Positions 36,319 to 45,422 are shown, numbered from the stretch's first letter. The stretch: 64,000 nucleotides of DNA from RYN-428 sp035551995 (GCA_035551995.1 DASZME010000015.1:37939-101938); one strand, 5' to 3'. Notes: a model not told the origin generated them from the letters alone. Numbers and translations are program-made.

Positions 36319-37155
36319 TCATGCGAGACGATACGCCTCTCGCGCCGTTTCGCCCCAGATCCGGTCGTTTTCCGACGTCGACAGTTCCCCCGTCCAATCC
36401 CGCGCGGTTTGAATCCATTTCTCGTAGGAACTCGCGAGCAGGCATACGGGCCAGTCGCTGCCGAACATCAGCCGGCGGGGACCGAATGCTTCCAGCGCCA
36501 TCTCGAAATAGGGCAGAAGCTGCGCCGGCGTCCATGTCGCCCAGTCGGCTTCGGTAGTCATTCCTGATATTTTGCAATAGACGTTGGGCCGCCTGGCAAG
36601 CTCGCGAATGCGCCCGCTCCAGGGCGCCATTTCGCCGGCGCCAATCCTCGGTTTGGCGACGTGGTCCAGAACAAACGTCAACGCGGGATGGCGATCGACC
36701 AGTTCGATCGAGCCGGGAAGTTGGCGTTCGAAAATTAGGATGTCGTAGACGAGATCGTATTCCTCGAGCAGCGCGACGCCGCGATCAAAATCGGGCCGAA
36801 GCATGTATCGGTCGTCCGGCTCATCCTGGAGGACATGGCGAAGGCCGAGAAGTTTTTTTCGGCCCGACCACCCATCGAGGCGCCGGCGAAGATCCGCATC
36901 GATCAACGGGGCCCAGCCGACGACGCCTTGAATGAAATCGTGTCGCTCGGCGAGGCTGAGCAGCCAATCCGTTTCCTCCACGGTCTGCCGGGCCTGCACG
37001 GAGATAACGCCGTTCACTCCCGCCGGCGCGGCTACCGCACTCAGATCCGACGGGCCAAAGTCGCGGCGGAGGATTTTTTTGTCGTCATCAATCCACGCAT
37101 ATTCGGTAGGACTGTAATTCCAAAAATGATGGTGTGAATCAATGACGGTGGCCAT
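36319..37155 (-). CDS. Amidohydrolase family 2 (L-fucono-lactonase-like, COG3618)
   Basis: About 278 aa, a metal-dependent TIM-barrel hydrolase. IDSHHHFWNYSPTEYAW opens the barrel; later ligands lie in VLDHVAKPRIGAGEMAPW and FGSDWPVCLLASSYEKW, all COG3618 hallmarks. Family members hydrolyse sugar lactones such as L-fucono-1,5-lactone or act as dicarboxylic acid lactonases. The specific lactone is not known. The ATG at 37155 gives the natural N-terminus; the 52 upstream in-frame residues are basic and unlike a protein domain. No adjacent sugar dehydrogenase. Confidence 0.85.
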   Translation of the reverse strand: MATVIDSHHHFWNYSPTEYAWIDDDKKILRRDFGPSDLSAVAAPAGVNGVISVQARQTVEETDWLLSLAERHDFIQGVVGWAPLIDADLRRRLDGWSGRKKLLGLRHVLQDEPDDRYMLRPDFDRGVALLEEYDLVYDILIFERQLPGSIELVDRHPALTFVLDHVAKPRIGAGEMAPWSGRIRELARRPNVYCKISGMTTEADWATWTPAQLLPYFEMALEAFGPRRLMFGSDWPVCLLASSYEKWIQTARDWTGELSTSENDRIWGETAREAYRLA

Positions 37156-37383
37156 GGAGGTTATTTTTTGCGAAAGAGCCGCATGTGGCAAGCGCGCGTT
37201 CGGGGCAAATCGTAAGGCGCCGTGTCTCTTTCCGTTTTTTCGACGATCAAAGTAAGCAAACCGCGGCCTGCGCCGGCGGCCGTTAGGCATCGGCCGTAAG
37301 ACCAACACGTAACAGCGGAGGGGAAAGCCGCGGTTTCTTTTCGATTCGAATGCCGTATGAGGCGGATGAAGCGCGCTCCTGGC

Positions 37384-40300
37384 TTATGCTCCGATCGATA
37401 CTTCGCTGAAGACCGCCGTGTCGCCGGTCGTGGCGTTGGGGGTCGGCGCGGTCACCGCCAGGCCAACGTCGACGGTGGCGTTCATCTTGACCGTCGTCGA
37501 TCCGACCTTCGTCCAATGAACGCCGTCCACCGAGCACCATGCCGTAAACGTGCTGCCCTTGCGGGAGAGTTTGAGCCATTGCGGGGTGGTGACTTTGGTC
37601 TTGGTGATTGACGCGTTGACGGCGTCCGGCTTGGCGCGGTGGACGAAACTGACGCTCTTGTTGTTCAACACAAGAGAGACCTGCCGGGCGCCGCCGTCGA
37701 GGGATTCACGGATCATCACGCCGGCCTCGTCAGAAGGATTGGCGACGCTGTCGACGCGGGTGATGACCGTTCCGTTGCCGGTGAGGGATTGAAACGCGTA
37801 ATCGAAAGAATCCGCCACGCCGCCGATCCCGGCGCCGGCGCCGTTGACGGTGAAAACGCCGCCGCTGGCCGATGCGGTCCCGGCGGCGCCGGCGGCGCTC
37901 ACGGCGGCGTTGGTCCAACCGGCCGGAAGAAGCGGGCCGTCGATTGGCGCCGTTGTCGCGGCGACGCTGGCTTGCGTCGTCAAAGCGGGCGCGACCGGCG
38001 CGGCGGCGCTCACGTCTGTCGCCGAACCGGGCGTAGACGGCGCGGCGGCGCTCACGTCTGTCGCCGAACCGGGTGTAGACGGCGCGGCGGCGCTGACCTG
38101 CGTCGTCGCGTCGTCGGTGGACGGCGCGATCACCAAGGCGGCGACGCTCGACGTGGCCGCGGGAGCGGCCATGGTCGATTCCGTGACGGGAGCGACGGCG
38201 TCGGCCGTTAACGCCGGCGTGACCATCGGCGCGGGCGTGACCATCGGCGCCGGCGCCGACGAAAGCAGGCGGGCGCCGGCCCAGTCGGCATGGTCGTAGT
38301 CGATGCTGCCGGCAATTCCGTTGGTGGCCAGCAGCGTCAGTTGCTGTACGCCGACGACGCTGACGTTGATGCTCACGATCGGGCTTGATTCGGTGAGGAC
38401 GCCGCTGTCGAAGAGAACTTTCCCGTCGCCGATCACCTGGAAATCGACGGCGCCGGCGCCCTTGGCCAATTCCTCGTCGTCGATGCCGACGTCGGAGATG
38501 AAATTTGTGTAGGCGCCGTTCAGGGTATAGACGATCTGGGACAGGGCATGGGTTCCAAGTCCCTTGGCGTAAGTTGTTCCGCGAAGGGTCAGGGTATTGC
38601 CGGCGATGGTCGCGTCCTGCTGAATCGTTCCCCAGCCGACGGTGGCGCTGGCCCAGCCCAGGTCGCTGACGTAGGTGACGGTGGCCGAGGCGCTGAGCGT
38701 GACGGCCGATGCCGTCGCCGAGGGAAGCGAATTTCCGCCGGCGCTTGCGGCGAGAATCTGGTACGAGTAAGTCGTCCCGGCGGTGAGGCCGGTATCGGTG
38801 AAATTCGTCACGCCGGCGGCGGTGGTCGCGACTTGCGTGAAGTGGGTTCCATCCGCGCTGCGCTGAACGATAAACCCGGTTGCGTTCACGGCTGCGTTTG
38901 CCCAGGACAGGTTGATCTGACTGGAAGACGAGGCCGTGGCGACCAGGGCCGTCGGGGCGGCGGGCGTTTGCAACGCCGAGGCGAGCAAACGGGCGCCGGC
39001 CCAGTCGGCGTGGTCGTAGTCGATGCTGTTCGCCACGCCGTTGGTCGCGATCAGCGTCAGCGTATTGACGCCGGTGACGTTGACGTTGAGGCTGACGGTG
39101 GGGCTGGCGTTTGTCAGCGTGCCGCTGTCGAAGAGAATTTTCCCGTCGCCGATGACCTGAAAATCGACCGAGCCGGTTCCCTTGGCATATTCCTCGGCGT
39201 CGATGCCGACGTCGGAGATGAAATTGGTATAAGCGCCGGCGAGGTTATAGACGACCTGCGAGACGGCATGGACGCCCAGGCCGCTGGCGTAGGTGACGCC
39301 GTGCAGGGTCAGTGTGTTGCCGGAGATGCTGGCGTTTTTCTGGATGGTTCCCCAGCCGACGGTGGCGCTCGTCCAGCTTAAGTTACTGAGCGGCGTGGAG
39401 ATCGCCCCTGCCGCGGGCGTGGTGGCGGCGCTGGCGGCGCTGAAGGGCGACGCGCCCCCGGCGGACATCGCGTCCACGCGATAGGCGTATGTCGTGGAGG
39501 CGGCGGCGGTCGTGTCGAAATATTGCGTTACGCCGGCGGCCACGGAGCCGATCTGCGCGAAGGTAACGCCGTCCGTGCTCCGCTGGATCATGAATCCGGT
39601 TTCGATCGCGGCGGCGGTGTCGGTCCAGGTCAAGTTGACCTGCGTCGGAGAAACGGCGACCGCCGAGAGAGACGCCGGTGCGGTCGCGATGGCGGGCGTT
39701 GTCGCGACGGCGGCGTTGGAGAAGGCCGAGTTACCGCCGGCGCCGGTGGCGTAGACGCGGTAGGTATAGCTTTGGCCGGCGGTCGCGGTCGCATCGATAT
39801 AGCTTGTGGCGCCGGCGGCGGCGAGGGCGATTTGGGAAAAGTTGACGCCGTCGCCGCTGCGCTGAATCATAAAGCCGCTCACCGTCGAACTCTCCTGCCA
39901 GGCGAGATTGACCGTGGTCGCGTTGACGGCGGTGGCGATGAGCGACGTTGGCGCCAACGGGGCGGCGACGGTATTGACGGGGATCAATTCCAGCCAGTTG
40001 AAGTTGGCGATCGAACCGCCGCTGCCGTTGGCGTCCATCACCAGGCGCAGGATGTGCGATCCGGAGGTGAGGGCGATGTTGTTGACGGTGACGGTCTGCC
40101 AGTTCTGCCACCCGCCGGTGGCGGGCGCGGTGATGACGCCGGTGACGTTTTGGCCGTCGACGTTGAGTTGAAATTGTCCGCCGGTGGTTTGTCCGTCGGA
40201 GATTCGGAAGGCGATGCTGTAGGTGCCGCCCTGGGTGAGATTGACGGCATAGTCGAGCCATTGGCCGGCCGCGCTCCATCCGACGTCATAGCCGCCGCCG

Positions 40301-41721
40301 GTGTCGGTGGTGGCTTCGATGCCGACGCTCTCGGCGGTGCGATATTGGCCGCCGGAGTTGGACGTGGCGGCGGTGGAATAGCCGACCCCTTTGCCGCCGT
40401 TGTCAAAATCCTCGGCCTGGATGGGAGCGCCGGCCGACCAGGGCGTGCCTTTATAGGCGGTTTCCTGGCCGGCGTTGGGCGTGGCGCTCCAGGGAGAGAA
40501 AGCGATGTTGACGCCGCCGGCGAGGGTGCTCCATTGCCCGTTGGCGCCGGAGTAATAGACGCCGTTGCCGTAGACGGTATCGCCGGTTCCTTTTCCGTCG
40601 CCGCCGGGACCGGAGGCGCTGCCCCACCAGTTGTTTTGCGCATTTAACGGGCCGTCGTAGTCGGGGGCGTCGACGACTAAAGAGAGCTTGTTTCCGTAGG
40701 CGGTATTGTTGTTGTAAAAGTTGTTGTTGGTAATGGTGAAGCCGGAATCGTCGGCGGCGAATCCCTTGCTGTCGATCGAGACGCCGGGCCCGCGATTGTC
40801 GTAGACGGTATTGTATTCGATGGTGACGTTTGTGTCGCCCCCTTCGAAGCGGAGGGTGCCGCTCCACTGGTCGGTCTGGCCGGTGACGGTGTTGTATTCG
40901 ATCGTGATGTTCGATGCGTTATAGATGAGGAGTTTGCCGGTGCCGTCCATCAGGTTGTTGGTGATGGTGATGTTCGATTGCGAATTGGCGGCTCTGCCTT
41001 CGAGGGCGATGCCGCCTTCGTAGGCGGCGCCGCCGGAGGCGATTTTATTCACGATGAAGTCGTTGGCGTCGATGAGGACGTTGGTGAGGTTTCCGCCGGA
41101 AACGCCCGAGTCGGTGTAGATTCCGCGTCCGCCGTTGTTGCCGGGATTGTTGTTGTTGAGGAAGAGGTTGTGCTGGATGACGGCGGCGTCGGTGCTGCTG
41201 TTGTTGGAGAGATAAAGCCCGGTGACGTTGTTCTGGATGATGTTATTCAAGACATGCGTTCCGTGCTCGCTGGGCGCGATGACGACGCCGGCGCCGTACG
41301 TTCCGGCGCTGGTGTTCCCTTGGATGACAAACCCGTCGATCGTGACGTCATTGGCGGCGATGTAGAACGGAGAGGAAATCGATCCGTTGCTGAGCGTGGC
41401 GCCGGTGATGACGCTCTCGCTGGCGGCGGGGCGCAGATTCGAGCGCGCATCGACGCCGGCCTGGGCGCCTTGAATCGTCAAGGGCTTGTAGACGGTGACC
41501 AACTCGGCGTAGTTGCCGGGATCGACGGTAATCGTGGCGCCGGCGGAAGCGGCATCCACGGCGGCCTGGATGGTCGAATAGACCGCGGGGTTTCCGGCGA
41601 TATGGGCCGCGAGCATCATCCGGCCTTCCAGGAACTCGATCGGCTTGCGCGGTAACATCGAACGGCTGTTTTTATTCGCCTGCGTTTTCTGAATCCGATT
41701 TCGTTGAAACTTCCGCGACAT
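37384..41721 (-). CDS. Giant surface protein: LEPR-XLL, beta-helix, CBM6, Fn3, NPCBM and concanavalin-like domains
   Basis: About 1,445 aa. The N-terminus has basic residues and LEGRMMLA (residues 31-38), the planctomycete LEPR-XLL-type motif of exported giant proteins. A right-handed beta-helix of Asn-rich repeats follows (about 50-400; ITNNNFYNNNTAYGNKL is typical), then a CBM6-like domain (about 420-560; AGQWLDYAVNLTQGGTYSI), Fn3 domains, two near-identical NPCBM-like units with TNFISDVGID and FQVIGDGK, an Ala/Thr/Pro-rich linker with 14-residue repeats, and a C-terminal laminin/concanavalin-like domain with VMIRESLDGGARQVSLVLNN. ATG at 41721 follows AGGAG. Likely a cell-surface polysaccharide-binding protein; no catalytic residues recognised. 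Confidence 0.82.
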   Translation of the reverse strand: MSRKFQRNRIQKTQANKNSRSMLPRKPIEFLEGRMMLAAHIAGNPAVYSTIQAAVDAASAGATITVDPGNYAELVTVYKPLTIQGAQAGVDARSNLRPAASESVITGATLSNGSISSPFYIAANDVTIDGFVIQGNTSAGTYGAGVVIAPSEHGTHVLNNIIQNNVTGLYLSNNSSTDAAVIQHNLFLNNNNPGNNGGRGIYTDSGVSGGNLTNVLIDANDFIVNKIASGGAAYEGGIALEGRAANSQSNITITNNLMDGTGKLLIYNASNITIEYNTVTGQTDQWSGTLRFEGGDTNVTIEYNTVYDNRGPGVSIDSKGFAADDSGFTITNNNFYNNNTAYGNKLSLVVDAPDYDGPLNAQNNWWGSASGPGGDGKGTGDTVYGNGVYYSGANGQWSTLAGGVNIAFSPWSATPNAGQETAYKGTPWSAGAPIQAEDFDNGGKGVGYSTAATSNSGGQYRTAESVGIEATTDTGGGYDVGWSAAGQWLDYAVNLTQGGTYSIAFRISDGQTTGGQFQLNVDGQNVTGVITAPATGGWQNWQTVTVNNIALTSGSHILRLVMDANGSGGSIANFNWLELIPVNTVAAPLAPTSLIATAVNATTVNLAWQESSTVSGFMIQRSGDGVNFSQIALAAAGATSYIDATATAGQSYTYRVYATGAGGNSAFSNAAVATTPAIATAPASLSAVAVSPTQVNLTWTDTAAAIETGFMIQRSTDGVTFAQIGSVAAGVTQYFDTTAAASTTYAYRVDAMSAGGASPFSAASAATTPAAGAISTPLSNLSWTSATVGWGTIQKNASISGNTLTLHGVTYASGLGVHAVSQVVYNLAGAYTNFISDVGIDAEEYAKGTGSVDFQVIGDGKILFDSGTLTNASPTVSLNVNVTGVNTLTLIATNGVANSIDYDHADWAGARLLASALQTPAAPTALVATASSSSQINLSWANAAVNATGFIVQRSADGTHFTQVATTAAGVTNFTDTGLTAGTTYSYQILAASAGGNSLPSATASAVTLSASATVTYVSDLGWASATVGWGTIQQDATIAGNTLTLRGTTYAKGLGTHALSQIVYTLNGAYTNFISDVGIDDEELAKGAGAVDFQVIGDGKVLFDSGVLTESSPIVSINVSVVGVQQLTLLATNGIAGSIDYDHADWAGARLLSSAPAPMVTPAPMVTPALTADAVAPVTESTMAAPAATSSVAALVIAPSTDDATTQVSAAAPSTPGSATDVSAAAPSTPGSATDVSAAAPVAPALTTQASVAATTAPIDGPLLPAGWTNAAVSAAGAAGTASASGGVFTVNGAGAGIGGVADSFDYAFQSLTGNGTVITRVDSVANPSDEAGVMIRESLDGGARQVSLVLNNKSVSFVHRAKPDAVNASITKTKVTTPQWLKLSRKGSTFTAWCSVDGVHWTKVGSTTVKMNATVDVGLAVTAPTPNATTGDTAVFSEVSIGA
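37990..38085. repeat. 42-bp in-frame tandem repeat in linker of the giant surface protein
   Basis: Two nearly identical 42-bp units (each 14 codons, S-T-P-G-S-A-T-D-V-S-A-A-A-P) plus partial flanking units. They differ by single bases such as GGGCGTAGAC against GGGTGTAGAC. They encode a flexible Pro/Ala/Ser linker between the NPCBM units and the C-terminal domain. Confidence 0.75.
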
Positions 41722-41875
41722 TCGTAACTCCTGACGAAACAGTGAAGACGTATTGCCCGTGCTGGAAACGTACAATTCATTTGCGGGTCGGAAGAAGAAA
41801 ATGAACGAACGGGCGCCGTCCAGCGGAAGAGATACGAGAAGGTGGTGAAGCCCGGAGGGATGTGCGGGCAACGCA

Positions 41876-41917
41876 AGAAGGGTCGCAAACCAATCCATAT
41901 TGGCTTGCGACCCTTCT
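41876..41917. terminator. Strong inverted repeat downstream of the cytochrome gene
   Basis: AGAAGGGTCGCAA and TTGCGACCCTTCT form a perfect 13-bp stem around a 16-nt loop that has its own CCAAT/ATTGG pairing. It lies 70 bp beyond the stop of the cytochrome gene on the minus strand. No T-tract follows, so it may act as an mRNA-stabilising or rho-assisted terminator hairpin. Confidence 0.5.
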
Positions 41918-41986
41918 CTGATTGCAACCGACGCGGCCGGCGTCGGCGATGTTTCGATTTCAGGCAGTTTCCGATTCAGCCGCGGC

Positions 41987-42415
41987 TTACTTCTTGGGCG
42001 GCCGGAATTCCGTGTGGCAGCTCTTGCAATCGGCCGCCTTTTTATAGGCCGCGATCGATTCGGGAGTGGGCATATCGCCCTTGTCCAGCTGCTCGGCGGC
42101 GGCGACCAGGTCTCCCGTGCGCTTGGTCCAATCCGCCGTGTCGCCTTTGGGCGGCTTTCGGTCGGCCAGCTCTTTGCACAGCTTCAAAAGCTGGTCGGCA
42201 TTTTCATGCGTCCCTTTGCCGCTGGTGACCACTTTCGTCAGCGAATCCACTTTTGCCTTCTTATCCCCGGCAAAACCGACCTTCATGATCTCCTTGATCG
42301 TGGGCGTCGAGCCGGTGTCGTCGCCGCGCGACACGGCGCCAAGACCGATAAACGCCGCGGCGGAGATGCCCGAGGCAACGGCGATCGACACGATGCGAAA
42401 ATGCGAACGCTTCAT
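41987..42415 (-). CDS. Small exported cytochrome c
   Basis: 142 aa with a signal peptide (RIVSIAVASGISAAAFIGLG). Helical throughout. The single heme motif CKSCH (C130, C133, H134) is near the C-terminus, as in cytochrome c'-like four-helix bundles, and the polar KKVDSLTKVVTSGKGTHENA segment fits a helix pair. GAGGAAATTGA precedes the ATG. Periplasmic electron-transfer or sensor role unknown. It is isolated from other respiratory genes, with the giant surface protein gene downstream on the same strand. Confidence 0.78.
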   Translation of the reverse strand: MKRSHFRIVSIAVASGISAAAFIGLGAVSRGDDTGSTPTIKEIMKVGFAGDKKAKVDSLTKVVTSGKGTHENADQLLKLCKELADRKPPKGDTADWTKRTGDLVAAAEQLDKGDMPTPESIAAYKKAADCKSCHTEFRPPKK

Positions 42416-42547
42416 TCAATTTCCTCTGAAAAATTTCCGATTCCCATTTTGTCGTCGGGGAAATGATAATGACGCGTGACGCATCGTCAATGGGCGAAGA
42501 CCAGCGAAGACCCAACCAGGGACATTGGGCATCGCGATGACATTCCA

Positions 42548-42573
42548 AGAAAAAAGCGATCCCGTGGGATCGC
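42548..42573 (-). terminator. Rho-independent terminator (minus strand) for flgM
   Basis: GCGATCCC-GT-GGGATCGC is a perfect 8-bp hairpin. On the minus strand it is followed by a TTTTTTC tract. It lies about 220 bp past the flgM stop, with a palindromic repeat copy between them. Confidence 0.75.
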
Positions 42574-42581
42574 CTTTGTAT

Positions 42582-42680
42582 CGCATTTTTCAGGCTGCTG
42601 TAGTGTCTTCGCGTTTAGCGGCCCCGCTTGCGGAGCATTTTTCGCGATCGGGGGACGCGCCAGGAACACTTAAAAATGCG
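42582..42680. repeat. Dispersed palindromic repeat, copy 3
   Basis: Inverted ends CGCATTTTT and AAAAATGCG flank a 99-bp unit with core TTTAGCGGCCCCGCTTGCGG and TTTCGCGATCG, shared almost word for word with copies at 49355 and 49459. Intergenic, between flgM and the terminator. Confidence 0.82.
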
Positions 42681-42790
42681 ATAAAAACTGCGATTGTAGC
42701 CGTAGAGGCATCCACGGGCAATCGCCTGGCCTGTACGCTCGCGTTCAGAACAGACCCCAGACGCTTGCCCTGGTTTTATTTTTCTTCCGC

Positions 42791-43072
42791 TTACTTGTTC
42801 AGGTCATCCAGCAGTTTGTCGATTGCACCATTGAGCTTGCCGTCGTCTTCGTAAGTTCCGGCGTCGATCTGGCTCTTAATGGTGGAAACCTTATCCGCCC
42901 GGATGCCGCTGTTGGCTTTCAACGCGTCAAGCAGATGGCTCGCCCCGGAAAGCTGCAGGCGATCCGTCGCGGGTACCGGCGTTTCGCCAGTTGTTGCTGG
43001 CGCCGCCCGTAAAGGCGGAGTTGTCGAGACCTGCTGAAGCGGTTGATTCGAACCGACATTGCTAATAGACAT
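42791..43072 (-). CDS. flgM: FlgM-like anti-sigma-28 factor
   Basis: 93 aa. The N-terminal 35 residues are disordered; DRLQLSGASHLLDALKANSG then RADKVSTIKSQIDAGTYEDD and the helix LNGAIDKLLDDL match FlgM, which binds FliA (sigma-28) and releases it when the flagellar hook is complete. GGAGG sits ahead of the ATG. No other flagellar gene is adjacent, typical of the dispersed flagellar genes in this group. The 5' leader holds three consecutive hairpins listed separately. Confidence 0.85.
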   Translation of the reverse strand: MSISNVGSNQPLQQVSTTPPLRAAPATTGETPVPATDRLQLSGASHLLDALKANSGIRADKVSTIKSQIDAGTYEDDGKLNGAIDKLLDDLNK

Positions 43073-43084
43073 CGCATAACCTCC

Positions 43085-43190
43085 ACTAGGCGCCGGTGCA
43101 GCCAGACCGGCATTTGGGACACTCAGCCGGCGATTCCATCGCCTTGGCTCTGCGTCGATAGGTCCCGTATCGACCCATCTTTGACAGATT
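43085..43190 (-). promoter_or_regulatory. Structured leader of flgM, possibly a riboswitch
   Basis: Read on the minus strand, three stems follow one another: GTCGATA/TATCGAC (43154-43174), then AGCC/GGCT enclosing GGCGAT/ATCGCC (43125-43149), then GCCGGT/ACCGGC (43092-43111), ending 8 nt before the Shine-Dalgarno site. The linker GACGCAGAGCC between stems one and two resembles the GGGACGCAAAGCC element of c-di-GMP-I (GEMM) aptamers. The GCAAA element on the 5' side is not clearly present, so the assignment is tentative. Confidence 0.35.
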
Positions 43191-43399
43191 CTGTAGAATT
43201 TTGAAGCGACTTAAGAATATTTTAAGTGCTTATCCATAATGGTCTTGGGGCGATAACCGCAATCACCTGCGCAAATTTCGCCCTTATTGCCGGGAAAAAT
43301 TGCCGGTCTTGAAGTTTCCTATTTTACCTACTTTAGCGGATTTTAACATTATTCGACTTTCATAGATTCATGCGCATTGGTTTTATCAGACGAGCGGAG
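43191..43399. other. AT-rich intergenic region with inverted repeat
   Basis: Together with the flgM leader this makes a 327-bp gap without a gene. AT-rich for this genome. A hairpin at 43204-43231 (AAGCGACTTAA...TTTAAGTGCTT, one bulge) may be an operator or terminator of the flavoprotein gene. Otherwise nothing recognised; probable site of the flgM promoter. Confidence 0.4.
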
Positions 43400-44536
43400 T
43401 TATCGGACGACGCTCTTGCCCATCAGGATAGACTCGGTAAGGCGAGCGGTCATTTTCTGATTTCGATAGACCATCGGCAATAGAAATCTCAGATTTTGCT
43501 GTGGGCCGCGCAGGTAATCGCCCAAGGTCGTGCGCCAACGGTGGCGGTACGGCTGCAACGCGTCCTGCAGGTGCTGTTCCTTGAGCGCTTTTTTCACGGC
43601 GTCGGCGGCGTAGATGGAACTCCAGCAGTTGGGGTAAATGTCTTCGCTGCATGCCGAGTAAAACCCCCCCGCCGGGCCGATCAGCAGCGTGCGATTGGCG
43701 ACGCCTTCATGCGCCAGCGCGCCGGACAACGGCAGATCGATCGACTCGGCCGATTCTATCGAAACCTGCGCCTTGGACAACAGCACGTCATTGGCCCGCA
43801 AGATATCGATCCAATGCGCCAGCAGATCCAACGGGCGAATCGCGCCGATGGTTTCGATCGGCTGCTCGACGGACAACTGCAACGATTTTTCCCCCGGCAG
43901 CATCCACCCCCAGCACAATCTTTCCTTCAAATTCAGGCACATCGGGATGATCGGACGGGCGCCGAGGTCAGCCCATTTTGAGCCGGTAAGTTTGACATAG
44001 GTATACCGATGCACGACATCCGTCCCCCACGCCTCGGGCAATCCCAGAAGTTTTTGTTGCTGTTCGGGAAGCGGGCCCGCCAGGACCAATACTTTCGGGC
44101 GTACCAGAAGCTTGCCGACGCTGACCTGGGCGCCATGTTCGTCGAGGCGATGAATTTGAAGCGACTTGGGCGTCTGCAAATCCACGTCTTGAGCCTCGGC
44201 CACTTTGACCATCGCGGCGCGGACGGCTTTGTACGACGCCACAAACGCAAGCGTCGATTTATGGCGATAATCGCCGCGGACGGTGGGGTCGGGGGAGAGG
44301 AACTGCAGCCCGTAGGTCGCGGTCAGATCGACCTTTCGCCGGAGGGGCTCGAGCAGCGCGTGGAGCTTGAAGAATTCGGGATTGACGATCACCAGCCGAT
44401 CGTTCTGAACGTCGCCGGGGATCGTGGTGTGCATCACCTTGATCTTTGAGTTGTTGGCTATCAGCGCCGCGGCGAGGTAAGCCGACGGATGTTCGCCTAA
44501 TACCAACACGTCGATCTGCGGTTCATTCTTGGCCAT
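43400..44536 (-). CDS. FAD-dependent oxidoreductase, geranylgeranyl-reductase-like
   Basis: About 378 aa from the ATG at 44536. The N-terminal beta-alpha-beta VLVLGEHPSAYLAAALIANN lacks the usual GxGxxG (GEHPSA instead). The C-terminal segment LLIGPAGGFYSACSEDIYPN and YRHRWRTTLGDYLRGPQQ resemble the FAD-contacting and substrate regions of the geranylgeranyl reductase family. Flavin binding may therefore be altered or lost. It is divergent from the HAD phosphatase gene across 84 bp. Lipid or quinone substrate is a guess from family; no pathway neighbours. A longer in-frame extension back to 45271 lies over the HAD gene and is rejected. Confidence 0.7.
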   Translation of the reverse strand: MAKNEPQIDVLVLGEHPSAYLAAALIANNSKIKVMHTTIPGDVQNDRLVIVNPEFFKLHALLEPLRRKVDLTATYGLQFLSPDPTVRGDYRHKSTLAFVASYKAVRAAMVKVAEAQDVDLQTPKSLQIHRLDEHGAQVSVGKLLVRPKVLVLAGPLPEQQQKLLGLPEAWGTDVVHRYTYVKLTGSKWADLGARPIIPMCLNLKERLCWGWMLPGEKSLQLSVEQPIETIGAIRPLDLLAHWIDILRANDVLLSKAQVSIESAESIDLPLSGALAHEGVANRTLLIGPAGGFYSACSEDIYPNCWSSIYAADAVKKALKEQHLQDALQPYRHRWRTTLGDYLRGPQQNLRFLLPMVYRNQKMTARLTESILMGKSVVR

Positions 44537-44620
44537 GAGTGTTGGCGACGAATCATATCCGCAGAACAGAACGGAAGAAACACCCTTGCCATCGCCGTAT
44601 CCGTTCGCTACTTTTCCGCC

Positions 44621-45319
44621 ATGTCCGAATGGCCCGCGGCAGTGTTGTTCGATTTTGACGGCGTGCTGGTGAACAGTGAGCCGTTGCACTTCCAGGCGTT
44701 TCGCGAAGTGCTGGCCGCCGAGCATATCGCGCTCGACGAAGACGAATACTACCGGGAGTTGATCGGCTTCGACGACAAAGGCGCCTTCCGCCACGTCTAT
44801 GCCAGGCGTTCGCTCGACCTGACCCCAAAAACTTTTCTGGCCCTCATGGCGCGTAAGAGCGGCGTCATGATGGACCTGATCTACCGTAAACAGTTTTCCG
44901 CGCTGCCCGGGGTCGAAGAATTTGTCCGCACGCTCTGGCGCCGATGCCCGCTGGCGATCTGCTCCGGCGCCCTTCGAGAAGAAATCGAAGCGATGCTTGA
45001 AGGAATCGCCTTGCGCGATTGCTTCCCGATCATCACCGCCGCCGAAGACGTCGCCGTCGGCAAGCCCGATCCGTCCGGCTATCTCCAGACGATGCACGCC
45101 CTCGCCCAGAAAGTCGGGCATAAGCTCGAACCGAAAGACTGCCTGATTATCGAAGACGCTCCAAGCGTAATTCATACGGTTCGCGCCGTCGGCTTTCCGG
45201 TGCTGGCGGTGGCCACGAGTTACCCGGTCGAAAAATTGAGCGAAGCCAATTGGCGGGTGAAATCGCTGCAATTGAATGAGGTTCGCCGGGAGATGCCCAA
45301 GCTTAAGCTAGGAGCGTAG
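44621..45319 (+). CDS. HAD-family phosphatase, beta-phosphoglucomutase-like
   Basis: 232 aa. HAD motifs: I DFDGVLVNSE (nucleophile and acid/base Asp), II CSGAL, III with Lys in GKPDPSGYL, IV IIEDAPSVIHTV. The helical cap inserted after motif I is the C1 type of beta-phosphoglucomutases and phosphoglycolate phosphatases. It dephosphorylates or isomerises a small phosphosugar; the substrate is unknown. Divergent from the flavoprotein gene and followed by the Gfo/Idh/MocA gene after 103 bp. Confidence 0.9.
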   Translation: MSEWPAAVLFDFDGVLVNSEPLHFQAFREVLAAEHIALDEDEYYRELIGFDDKGAFRHVYARRSLDLTPKTFLALMARKSGVMMDLIYRKQFSALPGVEEFVRTLWRRCPLAICSGALREEIEAMLEGIALRDCFPIITAAEDVAVGKPDPSGYLQTMHALAQKVGHKLEPKDCLIIEDAPSVIHTVRAVGFPVLAVATSYPVEKLSEANWRVKSLQLNEVRREMPKLKLGA

Positions 45320-45422
45320 GGGCGTCGGCCGCGGCGAAACTTGAATCGATTCCCCTCCAACAACCTCCGCCGCCGGCGGTAATATCAGGCAACTGAATTT
45401 CCCCAAAACCGAGGTTGAAAAA

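Noticed and set aside
37990..38085. Tandem repeats considered as CRISPR
   Set aside because: No spacers, units are in frame within a coding sequence, and no cas genes occur in the window.
39523..40647. Gly/Val-rich plus-strand frames opposite the giant surface protein (also 38548-39381)
   Set aside because: Caused by GCC/GTC-rich codons of the Ala/Thr-rich modules on the true strand.
43401..45271. N-terminally extended (623 codon) version of the flavoprotein
   Set aside because: The extra 245 codons lie antisense over the HAD phosphatase gene; the flavoprotein fold begins at the ATG at 44536.
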